Assembly (NCBI RefSeq): GCF_016587375.1
Contig: NZ_BNJG01000001.1
Span: 4,484,501-4,548,500 of the forward strand
Direction: 5' to 3'
Length of the DNA: 64,000 nt
Origin: Ktedonobacter robiniae
GTDB lineage: Bacteria > Chloroflexota > Ktedonobacteria > Ktedonobacterales > Ktedonobacteraceae
Below are positions 1 through 7,729 of the stretch, in pieces. A program made the translations under genes and the position numbers. The notes beneath the pieces are model-generated. The model did not search any database and was not told the origin of the DNA. It worked only from the letters and a program-made list of their open reading frames with translations. Positions within the stretch are counted from its first letter, which is position 1, and each line of letters starts with the position of its first letter.

Positions 1-1
1 C

Positions 2-640
2 GATATCGCATCGGGGCAGGGCATGAGTGCGATCACGCTCGCGCAGCGCTTTGGCTGCCAGGTACTCGGGATCGATTATGGCGAAGAAGCTGTCCAAAAG
101 GCAATGCAGGCAGCGGAAGCAGCAGGAGTTGCTCATCTGGTGTCTTTCCAGCAGGGTGACGCCGAACGTCTTCCGGTCCCGGAGTGTACCTTTGACGCTG
201 TGATATGTGAATGTGCCTTTTGCACGTTCCCAGACAAGCCGACCGCAGCCGCAGAGTTTATGCGTGTGTTAAAATCTGGTGGACGTGTGGGATTAAGTGA
301 TCTGACACGTACTGGGAGGGTTCCCGATGATCTGCAAGGACTGCTCGCCTGGATAGCCTGTATTGCAGATGCGCAACCGGTTGAGGAATATACACGTTAC
401 CTCACCAATGCAGGGCTGAGCATCGACCTGGTGGAAACACATGACAGCGCCCTCGTTGAAATGGTGCAGCAGATTCAAGGGAAATTGTTGGGTGTAGAAT
501 TGCTCGCACGAATCAAGAAAATTGAGCTTCCACCTGCCATTGATTTTGAGCAAGCAAAAGCGCTAGCGAAATCGGCTTCCACAGCAATTCGGGCACGCCA
601 GTTCGGATATGTGGTGATAACGGCAGGCAAGCCAGCCTGA
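2..640 (+). CDS. Class I SAM-dependent methyltransferase (5' end cut by window edge)
   Basis: The reading frame is open to the left edge and reads DIASGQG just before the first internal ATG at 23. That is the glycine-rich SAM-binding motif I, so the gene starts outside the window and the ATG at 23 is not the true start. Further on are an acidic loop (GIDYGEEAV), the GDAERLPVP motif and DAVICECAFCTF, all usual for the Methyltransf_11/25 fold. The substrate cannot be read from the sequence. The ECAFCTF segment with two cysteines recalls arsenite methyltransferase-like proteins, but the full cysteine set is not visible. About 170 bases separate it from the next gene, which points the other way. 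Confidence 0.85.
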   Translation, partial: DIASGQGMSAITLAQRFGCQVLGIDYGEEAVQKAMQAAEAAGVAHLVSFQQGDAERLPVPECTFDAVICECAFCTFPDKPTAAAEFMRVLKSGGRVGLSDLTRTGRVPDDLQGLLAWIACIADAQPVEEYTRYLTNAGLSIDLVETHDSALVEMVQQIQGKLLGVELLARIKKIELPPAIDFEQAKALAKSASTAIRARQFGYVVITAGKPA

Positions 641-813
641 AGGGAGGACATTGGCTTGCCTGGAGTGTGCTATCTACCAGTTTGAACGACGCGGCCAACT
701 GTGCCTGGAGATAGCCAGCAACAATGGGGGCGCTTCAAGCAAGTGTAATGCCTGTTCCCATGCTCTGCGGTGACAAGATCGTACCCCTCTTTCCGTAAGA
801 AGCTGGCAATCTC

Positions 814-1677
814 CTATTGCATCCGCTCTTCACCAATAGCGACCAGAACTGGTACTTGTGTTTTTCCGAACAGTTCTGTCATGGCTGCGCTCTTCCTCTC
901 TGCGCCATATAGGTTGGTGCCAAGAACCATCACCGTCCTTACATCTTGTGACTCAAGAAAGAGGCAGTATGTTGGCGCATACTCCACTAGTTGTCCATCA
1001 AAGAGGACACCTGTTGTGTCAGCCATACGGCGTGCCTGGTAGGGATTGGACGTTGTCAGGATAATGGTCATCTCCTGTCCTAGTGTTTGGAGCAATGTCT
1101 CGATCTGATAGGTTGCGGCTGGATCAAGGAGGCTACAAGGCTCATCCAGCATGAGGACATCAGGTTCTAGAGCAAGAGCGCGTGCCAGACAAAGTAATTG
1201 CTGCTGTCCCGCCGCCAGATGGAGTGCATGCTGTGTGAGCCTCTCTTTGACGTTGTGCCACAAGCCAACACGCTGCAGGGTCTGTTCAACACGCTCATCG
1301 AGTTGGCGCTTGCGATACCCATATCGAAGACGGAGGCCATAGGCCACATTTTCATAAATTGAGCGTGGAAACGGGTTCGGGCATTGGCAGACCATACCCA
1401 CTCGCTGACGCAGAAGCATGATCTCAGTACTATTGCGCCCATAGAGGGAAAGATCTTCACCATCGAGAAGGACATTTCCCTCGATACGTACATCAGAGAA
1501 CAGGTCGTAGGTGTGATTGAGAACGCGTAACAAGCTGGATTTTCCGCTCCCTGACGAGCCAAGAAAGGCCGTAATCCCATAGCGCTCAATATCCACGCTG
1601 ACATGAAATACCCGTTGTGTTCGCCCGTAGAAGACGTTGAGATCACGAATTTCAAACTGGGGTGTTGTGCGTGACAT
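814..1677 (-). CDS. pstB: PstB-like phosphate ABC transporter ATPase, probably truncated
   Basis: ATP-binding subunit resembling PstB, which powers high-affinity phosphate import. Walker A is GSSGSGKSS and Walker B is VLMLDEPCSLLDP. The signature loop reads LAAGQQQ where PstB normally has LSGGQQQ. I chose the ATG at 1677, which has AAAGGGA upstream, over the longer start at 1710. After the PstB-like body, the last 40 or so residues form an extra tail ending VLVAIGEERMQ. The frame continues sensibly past the TAG stop (EIASFLRKEGYDLVTAEHG), so the tail may once have been a longer receiver-like domain. No pstS, pstC, pstA or phoU is in the window. It may be a decaying copy. Confidence 0.75.
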   Translation of the reverse strand: MSRTTPQFEIRDLNVFYGRTQRVFHVSVDIERYGITAFLGSSGSGKSSLLRVLNHTYDLFSDVRIEGNVLLDGEDLSLYGRNSTEIMLLRQRVGMVCQCPNPFPRSIYENVAYGLRLRYGYRKRQLDERVEQTLQRVGLWHNVKERLTQHALHLAAGQQQLLCLARALALEPDVLMLDEPCSLLDPAATYQIETLLQTLGQEMTIILTTSNPYQARRMADTTGVLFDGQLVEYAPTYCLFLESQDVRTVMVLGTNLYGAERKSAAMTELFGKTQVPVLVAIGEERMQ

Positions 1678-1786
1678 CTCCGGGTCCCTTTCCTGCACTT
1701 GCGGTACCAACTAGAATGCGCGTCATTGCGCATTCTGGTTTCTGCTTCTCCTATGGCCTCTGATATTATAAACGCCTTTACTTGAC

Positions 1787-2514
1787 GGCTGTGTTGCGAA
1801 AAGAAAGCTGATCTGTTAGAGTGGGCAAAAAAGAGCAGAAAAGGACTCGTTATGACAGAGCAGCAGCCGTTCAAATGGCATCATTCTCCTTTGCGTGAGA
1901 TGGTATCTGCGTTATGCGCTCAGTTATCGTGATCTCGAAGAACTTATGCAGGAACGAGTCCTATTCCTGGCGTGTGGACGAGGCCTATGTAAAGATTAAA
2001 GGGGCATGGATGTACCTCTACCGCGCAGTAGACACTCGAGGAAACACCTTAGAATTTTTGCTGAGTGCGACCCGTGATGCACAAGCAGCCAAGCGTTTTT
2101 TGCGAAAGCGCTCATGCCCTCCCACACGGTGACTTCCCGCGTCATCACGGTCGATAAAAACGCGGCCTATCCTAAAGCCTTCAAGGAGTTGAAGGCAGCA
2201 GGGGGTTTGGCAGCTTCTTGTGAATTACGACAGCGCAAATATCTGAACAATCTGGTCGAACAAGATCACCGCTTCATCAAACGGCTGGTGAAGCCAGGAA
2301 TGGGATTCTTTCCGTTCAAGACCGTGTGGAATACGTTACAAGGATACGAGAGTATGAATATGCTTCGGAAAGGACAGGTGCATGGAGTGGAAAAGGGGAA
2401 CATCACTGAGCAGGTCACGTTCATCGCCAGTTTGTTTGGATTGGTCGCCTAAGCTCAACTGACAACGAGACTTCATATCCATCGTACCCCCTCGTAAATC
2501 TTTGCAACACAGCC
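1787..2514 (+). mobile_element. IS6-family insertion sequence remnant
   Basis: A 728-bp element bounded by inverted repeats GGCTGTGTTGCGAA (1787-1800) and, on the other strand, GGCTGTGTTGCAAA (2501-2514), with one mismatch. Both match the usual IS6/IS26 terminal repeat style. Inside is a broken IS6 transposase. The 8-bp sequences directly outside the repeats (TACTTGAC and CGAAAAGG) do not match, so no target duplication survives. It is slightly shorter than the roughly 800 bp usual for the family, in line with the internal deletion in its transposase. Confidence 0.85.
1852..2452 (+). pseudogene. IS6-family transposase, frameshifted and internally deleted
   Basis: Pieces of a DDE transposase lie in three frames. 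From 1852 the reading is TEQQPFKWHH, then in another frame VRWYLRYALSYRDLEELMQER, the usual IS6 N-terminus. The sequence then jumps to WRVDEAYVKIKGAWMYLYRAVD, skipping about 50 codons normally between them. This holds the first catalytic Asp. After LSATRDAQAAKRF another shift near 2110-2130 leads to VITVDKNAAYPKAF (second Asp) and KYLNNLVEQDHRFIKR (catalytic Glu). It cannot make a working enzyme. Confidence 0.88.
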
Positions 2515-2686
2515 CGAAAAGGCAACAATGCCGTATGTAGAGGTGCAACTATCGTCGCGTTTGCCGCATATCCGCTTAAAAGTTGACGCTCACAAAAAAG
2601 AAACCAGGGAGAACAAGTATTGAAACCGATCTTTGAAAGTATAGCGAATTCTTGACAATCATTGAGTAGCATAGTATGATTTGAGC

Positions 2687-3274
2687 ATGAAACTCAGTGA
2701 TTACGCGAAACAACAAGGGGTCCGCTATGAGACAGCCTGGCGTTGGTTCCGGGACGGGAAAATCCAGGGGCGGCGCGTAGGGGCTCACACGATTCTCATC
2801 GACGAGCCAATCAGGGTGTCAGTCCCCTCATCGAAGCCTCAAACCGTGGTCTACACGCGGGTGTCTTCCGCAGAAAACAAGACCAACCTGGACAGTCAAG
2901 CTGAGCGGTTGGTTGCCTACTGCGCTGCTCGTGGCTATCAAGTGGGCAAAGTTGTCAAGGAAATTGGCTCTGGCGTCAATGACAATCGGCCGAAGTTTCT
3001 GGCTCTCTTGGCCGATCCAAGTGTGGGCCGTATCGTCATTGAACACAAGGACCGGGGTACCCGCTTCGGGTTCCGTTACATCGAGACCCTGCTTCAAACC
3101 TATGGGCGTGAGATCGAGGTCGTCAATCAGGCCGACAATGGCACAGAAGACCTGCTCTCAGACCTCACCAGCATCGTGTACTCGTTCTGCGCCCGGCTCT
3201 ATGGGCAACGGCGTGCCAAACGCAAAACAGAGCGTCTTGTGCAGGAATTGGAGGCCGACCGTGCACCTGGTTGA
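2687..3274 (+). CDS. tnpA: IS607-family transposase TnpA (serine recombinase)
   Basis: Site-specific serine recombinase that moves the IS607-type element. Residues 1-45 form a MerR-like helix-turn-helix (KLSDYAKQQGVRYETAWRWFRDGKI). Residues 55-195 form the resolvase catalytic domain, with the active-site serine in YTRVSSAENKTNLDSQ and a conserved HKDRGTRFGF segment. The 195-residue length is normal for the family. I use the ATG at 2687; a TTG two codons earlier is less likely. It overlaps tnpB, suggesting translational coupling. The reading frame is intact. Confidence 0.92.
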   Translation: MKLSDYAKQQGVRYETAWRWFRDGKIQGRRVGAHTILIDEPIRVSVPSSKPQTVVYTRVSSAENKTNLDSQAERLVAYCAARGYQVGKVVKEIGSGVNDNRPKFLALLADPSVGRIVIEHKDRGTRFGFRYIETLLQTYGREIEVVNQADNGTEDLLSDLTSIVYSFCARLYGQRRAKRKTERLVQELEADRAPG

Positions 3275-4559
3275 AAAGCACATCATTCTTCGGAGTGATC
3301 CACGCTATGCCACGCTTGACGCGGCCTGTTTTGCTTCCAAAAATCTCTACAATACGGCGCTGTATGAGATCCGTCAGGCCTTCATCTTTGAGGAAAAACA
3401 CCTCAACTACAATGAAATGGATCGGCGGATGCAGTCGCATGAAGCGTACAAAGCACTGCCTGCGAAAGTGGCCCAACAGGTATTGCTGCTGCTCGAACGC
3501 AACTGGAAATCCTTCTTTGAAGCGCTCGATGCCTACAAGCGCGATCCCTCAAAATTTCGCCGACGCCCCCAATTCCCCAAATACAAGCACAAAACGACAG
3601 GCCGCAACGTACTCATCTACATGATGCAGGCCGTAAGCCGCAGCAAACGGACCCTTGGACGACACCTCATTCAGCCTTCGGGACTGGGCATTCAGATCAA
3701 AACCCAACAAGATCCCAAGGCGATCACTCAGGTCCGTGTGGTTCCCAAACACGGTTTTGTCGTCGTTGAGATCATTTATGAACAGGAGCCGAGCCGCTCC
3801 GCCGTCGATCCCGCGCTCATCGCTGGCATCGATCCTGGTCTGGAAAATCTGATCGCACTAACTTCAAATAAACCGGGTTTTGTCCCGGTCGTCGTTAACG
3901 GGCGCGGTCTGAAAAGTACGAATCAGTTCTACAACAAGCGGCGAGCAGAACTCCAACAAGCTCTTGGTCGTCCTGGAAACACGCGGCGCATGGAGCGCTT
4001 GACTCTCTGGCGCAATCGGCGGATTGAGCATGATCTGCACACCATCTCGCGTTTTGTGATTGATGTGCTGGTGGCTGAGGGGATCGGAACGCTCGTGATT
4101 GGTCGCAACGTGGGCTGGAAACAGGAGATCAACCTGGGGAAACGGACAAATCAGAACTTTGTTCAGGTGCCTCATGCCCAGTTCATCCAGATGCTCACCT
4201 ACAAAGCTGAGCAAAAAGGCATCCAGGTGATCCTCACCGAAGAAAGCTACACCAGCAAGGCCAGTTTCCTGGATCGCGATCCTTTGCCGATCTACCAGCA
4301 AAGCCAGGAGCATGCGCCTGTTTTCAGCGGCAAACGGATCACACGGAGGCTCTATCGGGCATCCAATGGCCAACTCATTCACGCCGATTGCAACGGGTCC
4401 TATAACATCATCAGAAAAGCAGCTCCTGATGCCTTCGGGTCGGAGGGAGTAGAGGATGGGGAGCGCAGGGTTCATCTGCCGGTAGTCCATCCCGTGAGGC
4501 TGTCATTCCCTCACAAACCCGCTCGCGAGAAAATCCTGGCCTCTGTCAGGATTCGCTAG
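3261..4559 (+). CDS. tnpB: TnpB, RNA-guided nuclease of the IS607-type element
   Basis: TnpB-family protein of 432 residues from the GTG at 3261, which overlaps tnpA. The open frame runs upstream to 2913, but that part is the shadow of tnpA. RuvC-I is GIDPGLENLIAL (Asp191) and RuvC-III is IHADCNGSYNII (Asp376). The RuvC-II strand reads LVIGRNVGWKQE, so the Glu usual in this motif (VIEDL) is a Gly. Nearby acidic candidates are E289 and E327/E328 in LTEESYTSK. The CxxC zinc ribbon is also absent. This matches TnpB lineages reported to have a relocated RuvC-II glutamate. In the family, TnpB cuts DNA guided by an RNA from the element's right end and helps keep the element in place. Confidence 0.9.
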   Translation: MHLVEKHIILRSDPRYATLDAACFASKNLYNTALYEIRQAFIFEEKHLNYNEMDRRMQSHEAYKALPAKVAQQVLLLLERNWKSFFEALDAYKRDPSKFRRRPQFPKYKHKTTGRNVLIYMMQAVSRSKRTLGRHLIQPSGLGIQIKTQQDPKAITQVRVVPKHGFVVVEIIYEQEPSRSAVDPALIAGIDPGLENLIALTSNKPGFVPVVVNGRGLKSTNQFYNKRRAELQQALGRPGNTRRMERLTLWRNRRIEHDLHTISRFVIDVLVAEGIGTLVIGRNVGWKQEINLGKRTNQNFVQVPHAQFIQMLTYKAEQKGIQVILTEESYTSKASFLDRDPLPIYQQSQEHAPVFSGKRITRRLYRASNGQLIHADCNGSYNIIRKAAPDAFGSEGVEDGERRVHLPVVHPVRLSFPHKPAREKILASVRIR

Positions 4560-4560
4560 T
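4440..4560 (+). ncRNA. Candidate omega RNA (TnpB guide scaffold) at the element's right end
   Basis: In TnpB elements the guide RNA scaffold overlaps the 3' end of tnpB and runs to the right end. Here the last 40 codons of tnpB encode a low-similarity tail. The DNA forms a hairpin with AATCCTG (4532-4538) pairing with CAGGATT (4547-4553) around an 8-nt loop, inside a wider GCG/CGC closure. Position and structure fit, but no conserved scaffold motif was checked and the exact ends are unknown. Confidence 0.35.
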
Positions 4561-4716
4561 CACGACGGAACTATTGCTTCCTGGTCTGTGTGAGTTCTAC
4601 CCCTGGTTACTCTCAGCTCACTCGTAGATACTTGGAAGAAAGGCGGTTTAATCGCTCTTCCAGTGAGCTTATAAACTGCTCGAAGCCACTCAACCGATAT
4701 TCGTACTTTTCGTAAG

Positions 4717-5613
4717 ATGGGTAAAGGTCTGTACCTCACTGGCGAGATACCCTGGCGCGAAGTTCTCGTTTCGGGACATGCCCTCTCGGCGGAGCGCTCA
4801 AAGATCTCGAAGTCTAAGGGGAATAGCCACGCGGGCGGACCACTTGAACTGGTCGAGCGCGAGTCGGCGGACGCGCTACGCTACTGGGCAACCTCGATCA
4901 AGCCCGGCCTGGATACGCCCTTTCATCCTGAGTTGATCGCCAATGGTCGTCGCCTGGTCACAAAACTGTGGAACGCGGCCCGCTTTGCCGCGCGTCACTT
5001 GCAGGAACTCTCGCCCGAGGAGATGACTTCTACACAAGAGCTGGCTGGGCTCCTGCCAACGGATCGCTGGTTGCTGGCCCGCCTGGCGCATACCATTGAG
5101 CACGCCACCCTGGAGCTCAGGGAGAACGACTATGCCGCTGCGCGTGCGGAGGTCGAGCGCTTCTTCTGGTCGGATCTCTGTGATAACTACCTGGAACTGG
5201 TCAAGGCGCGGCTGTATAACGGTATGGGTGAGCACACACAGGCGGCCCGGTGGACGCTCTACCAGGCCCTGCTGGCAGTCATCAAGCTGCTGGCCCCATA
5301 TATGCCCTTTATCACTGAGGAGATCTACCAGGGTCTCTTTCAAGAGCGAGAAGGTGTCACTTCGTTACATCTCGCATCCTGGCCCCAGGCACCAGCGTGG
5401 TGGCAGAGTGCGAGAGCCGAGGCCGATGGGCAGGCGTTGCTGGATTTGCTAAAACAGGTTCGGCGCTATAAAGCGGAGCAAGGACTCTCGGTCGGGGCAG
5501 AGCTGGAGCGATTGGAGTTGAGTGTTCGTTCAGATCTCAAGGATATGCTTGAGGCCGCCCTGGTCGACCTCAAAAGCGCCACGCGTGCGCGAGAATTGAT
5601 CTTCACCTGGTAA
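4717..5613 (+). pseudogene. valS: Valyl-tRNA synthetase, C-terminal fragment
   Basis: Only about the last third of a ValS is present. It begins near GEIPWREVLVSGHAL, has the class I KMSKS loop as KISKSKGN, then the LRYWATSIKPGLDTPF region and the anticodon-binding domain (LWNAARFAARHL, TDRWLLARL, LLAPYMPFITEEIYQGL). Full ValS is about 880 residues; the HIGH motif and editing domain are missing. Just upstream, in frame, DIRTFRK recalls the normal IIRTWAFY, so the break with foreign sequence lies near 4690-4700. The ATG at 4717 has no clear ribosome site. The fragment abuts the IS607-type element. It should not have synthetase activity, and another valS must exist elsewhere. Confidence 0.85.
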
Positions 5614-5628
5614 GAGGTATAGTGGCAT

Positions 5629-5749
5629 ACCGTGCGCTACGTACGTACGTGCCTACGCTCTTCGAGATCGCGAAGGAAGGGCAGGCATTTCGTAGGGTAA
5701 CGTCGACCCGGCATAAGTTGTGTCGGCGCGTACGTACGTAGCGCACGGT
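5629..5749. repeat. 121-bp palindromic element with 21-bp perfect arms
   Basis: The left arm 5629-5649 (starting ACCGTGCGCTACG) is perfectly repeated in reverse at 5729-5749. With one G-T wobble the stem extends to 5653/5725. The arms contain a run of alternating ACGT units. The 71-bp centre is not palindromic. It lies between the convergent valS fragment and a minus-strand gene, so it could be a small non-autonomous element (MITE) or a structured transcript end. No T-run follows. Confidence 0.7.
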
Positions 5750-5755
5750 TCCTTC

Positions 5756-6472
5756 CTACAGGACAGAAGCGATCATGGCTAGTATGCCAAAGACCACTAA
5801 TGTCCCTCCCAGGTAGATATCTTCAACCTGACCAGGGTTTGCTGCTGGCACTACAGTGCTCAAGCCTTCAGCAATAATGAGAACGATAAAACCAATGATC
5901 GTGATACCTAGAAAGACCAGTAAACGTACCCACCACTTTAAACGTGGTTTTTTGTGCTTGATCATAATAAAGGCAAGCGTCACTATAGCAACCAGGAAGA
6001 AAACTAAAAGAGCAACAATAGATATATCATTGCTAGTGAAGCCGGTTAGAAAGCCAAATACTCCCAGACTAGCCCAACATGAATTGAAGAGATAGAGCAT
6101 AATACTCAAAATAATTCCACCAGTGGAACGTCCCTGTTCGATTGGAACTTGAGGATATAGCGGGGTTGCATAGTAAGGCGTTTGCATTCCCGCAGATTGT
6201 TGTGTGTAGGGGGAAGGTGCATAGGCTTCCCCTGAGCCATAAGGACTGTAGGCGGCTGGAGTTGTATAGACAGGAGTTTCATGGTAATTAGGGGTCGTTG
6301 ATATCGCATCTTGCGATCGTCTAGTGACCCCATACATCTCTTCTCGCTGATTGACCGTGTAGAGATCGCTATTGGCGGGTTTCTCAATAATTTGCCCACA
6401 GGCCTCACAATAAAAGGCGCTGAGATCGTTGGCTTTACCACAATGAGGACAGTTTTTCATATAGTGCGGCAT
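5756..6472 (-). CDS. Zinc-ribbon membrane protein
   Basis: A 238-residue protein with an N-terminal zinc ribbon (CPHCGKAN then CEACGQII, residues 8-27). Next comes a low-complexity Pro/Tyr/Ser/Gln linker (residues 35-115), then four hydrophobic segments (about 120-145, 150-168, 180-205 and 220-238). This architecture is common in Gram-positive-like bacteria, and the family function is unknown. The zinc ribbon and linker face one side of the membrane. A second ATG four codons in is an alternative start. It stands alone, convergent with the valS fragment and divergent from a LysR gene. Confidence 0.8.
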   Translation of the reverse strand: MPHYMKNCPHCGKANDLSAFYCEACGQIIEKPANSDLYTVNQREEMYGVTRRSQDAISTTPNYHETPVYTTPAAYSPYGSGEAYAPSPYTQQSAGMQTPYYATPLYPQVPIEQGRSTGGIILSIMLYLFNSCWASLGVFGFLTGFTSNDISIVALLVFFLVAIVTLAFIMIKHKKPRLKWWVRLLVFLGITIIGFIVLIIAEGLSTVVPAANPGQVEDIYLGGTLVVFGILAMIASVL

Positions 6473-6723
6473 ATTTCCACGCGCTAACGTGGAAGGGGAG
6501 CCATCCTCCTGTTTACGTGTTTTTATGTATCAAAACATCTTCAGATGATATTTCTTATGTGCCTAGTTGGTGCTAGAAATACTGAGTTATAAAAGCGTTC
6601 CCGGCATAATGATACACTGTTTAGTTCTTAATGTACAGCGAGAAACTGGTAATGGTTGCTTTTGAGGTATGATAAACAGGAACCGTTATCTTTGCAGTGA
6701 ACTAATTTGCATTTATCACAACC

Positions 6724-7659
6724 ATGAATTTACAGAATCTACGTATCTTTTTGAAAGTCGCGGAGCTTGAACATGTGACGCGTGCGGCGGAGGAGCTTCA
6801 CCTGAGCCAGCCTGCTGTAACCAAGATGATTCATAGTCTAGAGCAGGAGGTGCATCTGAAGCTCATTGAGCGTCAGGGGCGGCGCATTGCCTTGACTAAT
6901 GCCGGGCGTGTGCTCAAGGAATACGCACAACAACTCTTCTCGCTGGAGCGCGAAATGGAGGATGCCCTAAAGGAGTTGCGCGATGTCGAGGGCGGTGAGG
7001 TGCGCCTGGCCTTCAATCGCACGGCAGGTGTCTATCTGTTGCCGCTCGTTGTCTCGCGCTTTCGTGCCCGCTATCCGCAGGTGACGCTGCATATTTCTAT
7101 CCTAAATTCACCTGAGATTGTGCAGGCCCTGCTCAACTGGCAGCTGGATTTTGGTCTTGCCGAGAGCGATACCTCGATCTGCCCGCCAGAGTTGCAGGTC
7201 GAGATGTCGACGAGTGATGAGCTGATCCTGGTAGTAGCACCCACTCATAAATGGAGTAAACTCCAGGTCTTGCCGGTTACGGCGCTAAATCAGGGCGAAT
7301 TGATCCTACGCGAGGAGGAGAGCGTCATTCGGGGGATGATCGAGCAAGAGCTGGAGCGCCACGGAGTTCAAATTCACTCCCTTTTTACCCTGACCGACAA
7401 CGAGGCGGTAAAACAGATGGTCATGAGTGGCGTGGGCGCGGCGATTATCTCTGCCTTCTCGGTGCAGCGTGAGCTTATGCGTGGAGAACTGGTGCACGTT
7501 CCTATGAGCAACCTTAATCTGCGTCCACTGCTCTGCCTGATGCGGCGTGCGGATCGACGGCTCTCGCCCGCGGCCCAGGCCTTCTGCGCCGTGCTCTCGC
7601 CCATTCTGGAGCATGGCCTGGAGGCCATACGCGCCTCAACCTTCGAGGGTGGCAGGTAA
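6724..7659 (+). CDS. LysR-family transcriptional regulator
   Basis: 311 residues, normal for LysR regulators. Residues 1-60 are the helix-turn-helix (MNLQNLRIFLKVAELEHVTRAAEELHLSQPAVTKMIHSLE). Residues 90-300 are the substrate-binding domain, with the typical start GEVRLAFNRTAGVYLLPLVVSRF. The ligand cannot be deduced. LysR proteins often control a divergent neighbour; here that is the zinc-ribbon membrane protein, with 251 bp between the two starts. A strong hairpin terminator follows the gene. Confidence 0.92.
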   Translation: MNLQNLRIFLKVAELEHVTRAAEELHLSQPAVTKMIHSLEQEVHLKLIERQGRRIALTNAGRVLKEYAQQLFSLEREMEDALKELRDVEGGEVRLAFNRTAGVYLLPLVVSRFRARYPQVTLHISILNSPEIVQALLNWQLDFGLAESDTSICPPELQVEMSTSDELILVVAPTHKWSKLQVLPVTALNQGELILREEESVIRGMIEQELERHGVQIHSLFTLTDNEAVKQMVMSGVGAAIISAFSVQRELMRGELVHVPMSNLNLRPLLCLMRRADRRLSPAAQAFCAVLSPILEHGLEAIRASTFEGGR

Positions 7660-7663
7660 TATC

Positions 7664-7722
7664 GTATATGTAGTGTTGATGGGGCAATGCCACAGGCATT
7701 GCCCCATCAACACTACATACAC
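7664..7722 (+). terminator. Long hairpin terminator, 28-bp arms, 3-nt loop
   Basis: Arms 7664-7691 and 7695-7722 pair with one mismatch around the loop ACA, and a T5 run follows at 7723-7727. It lies between the convergent LysR gene and the helicase gene and probably ends transcription from the LysR side; it may act in both directions. Confidence 0.85.
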
Positions 7723-7729
7723 TTTTTGC

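Larger units (their letters stand above)
2680..4560 (+). mobile_element. IS607-type element carrying tnpA and tnpB
   Basis: A serine-recombinase TnpA and a TnpB overlap by 14 bases, the classical two-gene IS607 arrangement. Elements of this family have no terminal inverted repeats, so the limits are approximate: the left limit is set just before tnpA and the right limit at the hairpin closing tnpB. The true ends probably lie in 2515-2680 and 4560-4700. It sits between an IS6 remnant and a valS fragment, suggesting repeated insertion and rearrangement here. Confidence 0.8.

Noticed and set aside
2913..3260. Upstream extension of tnpB in the same frame.
   Set aside because: This stretch overlaps the tnpA coding region in another frame and its translation has no TnpB similarity; the GTG at 3261 fits.
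5629..5749. Rho-independent terminator for the valS fragment.
   Set aside because: Arms are 71 bp apart and no T-run follows, so a repeat element is a better reading.
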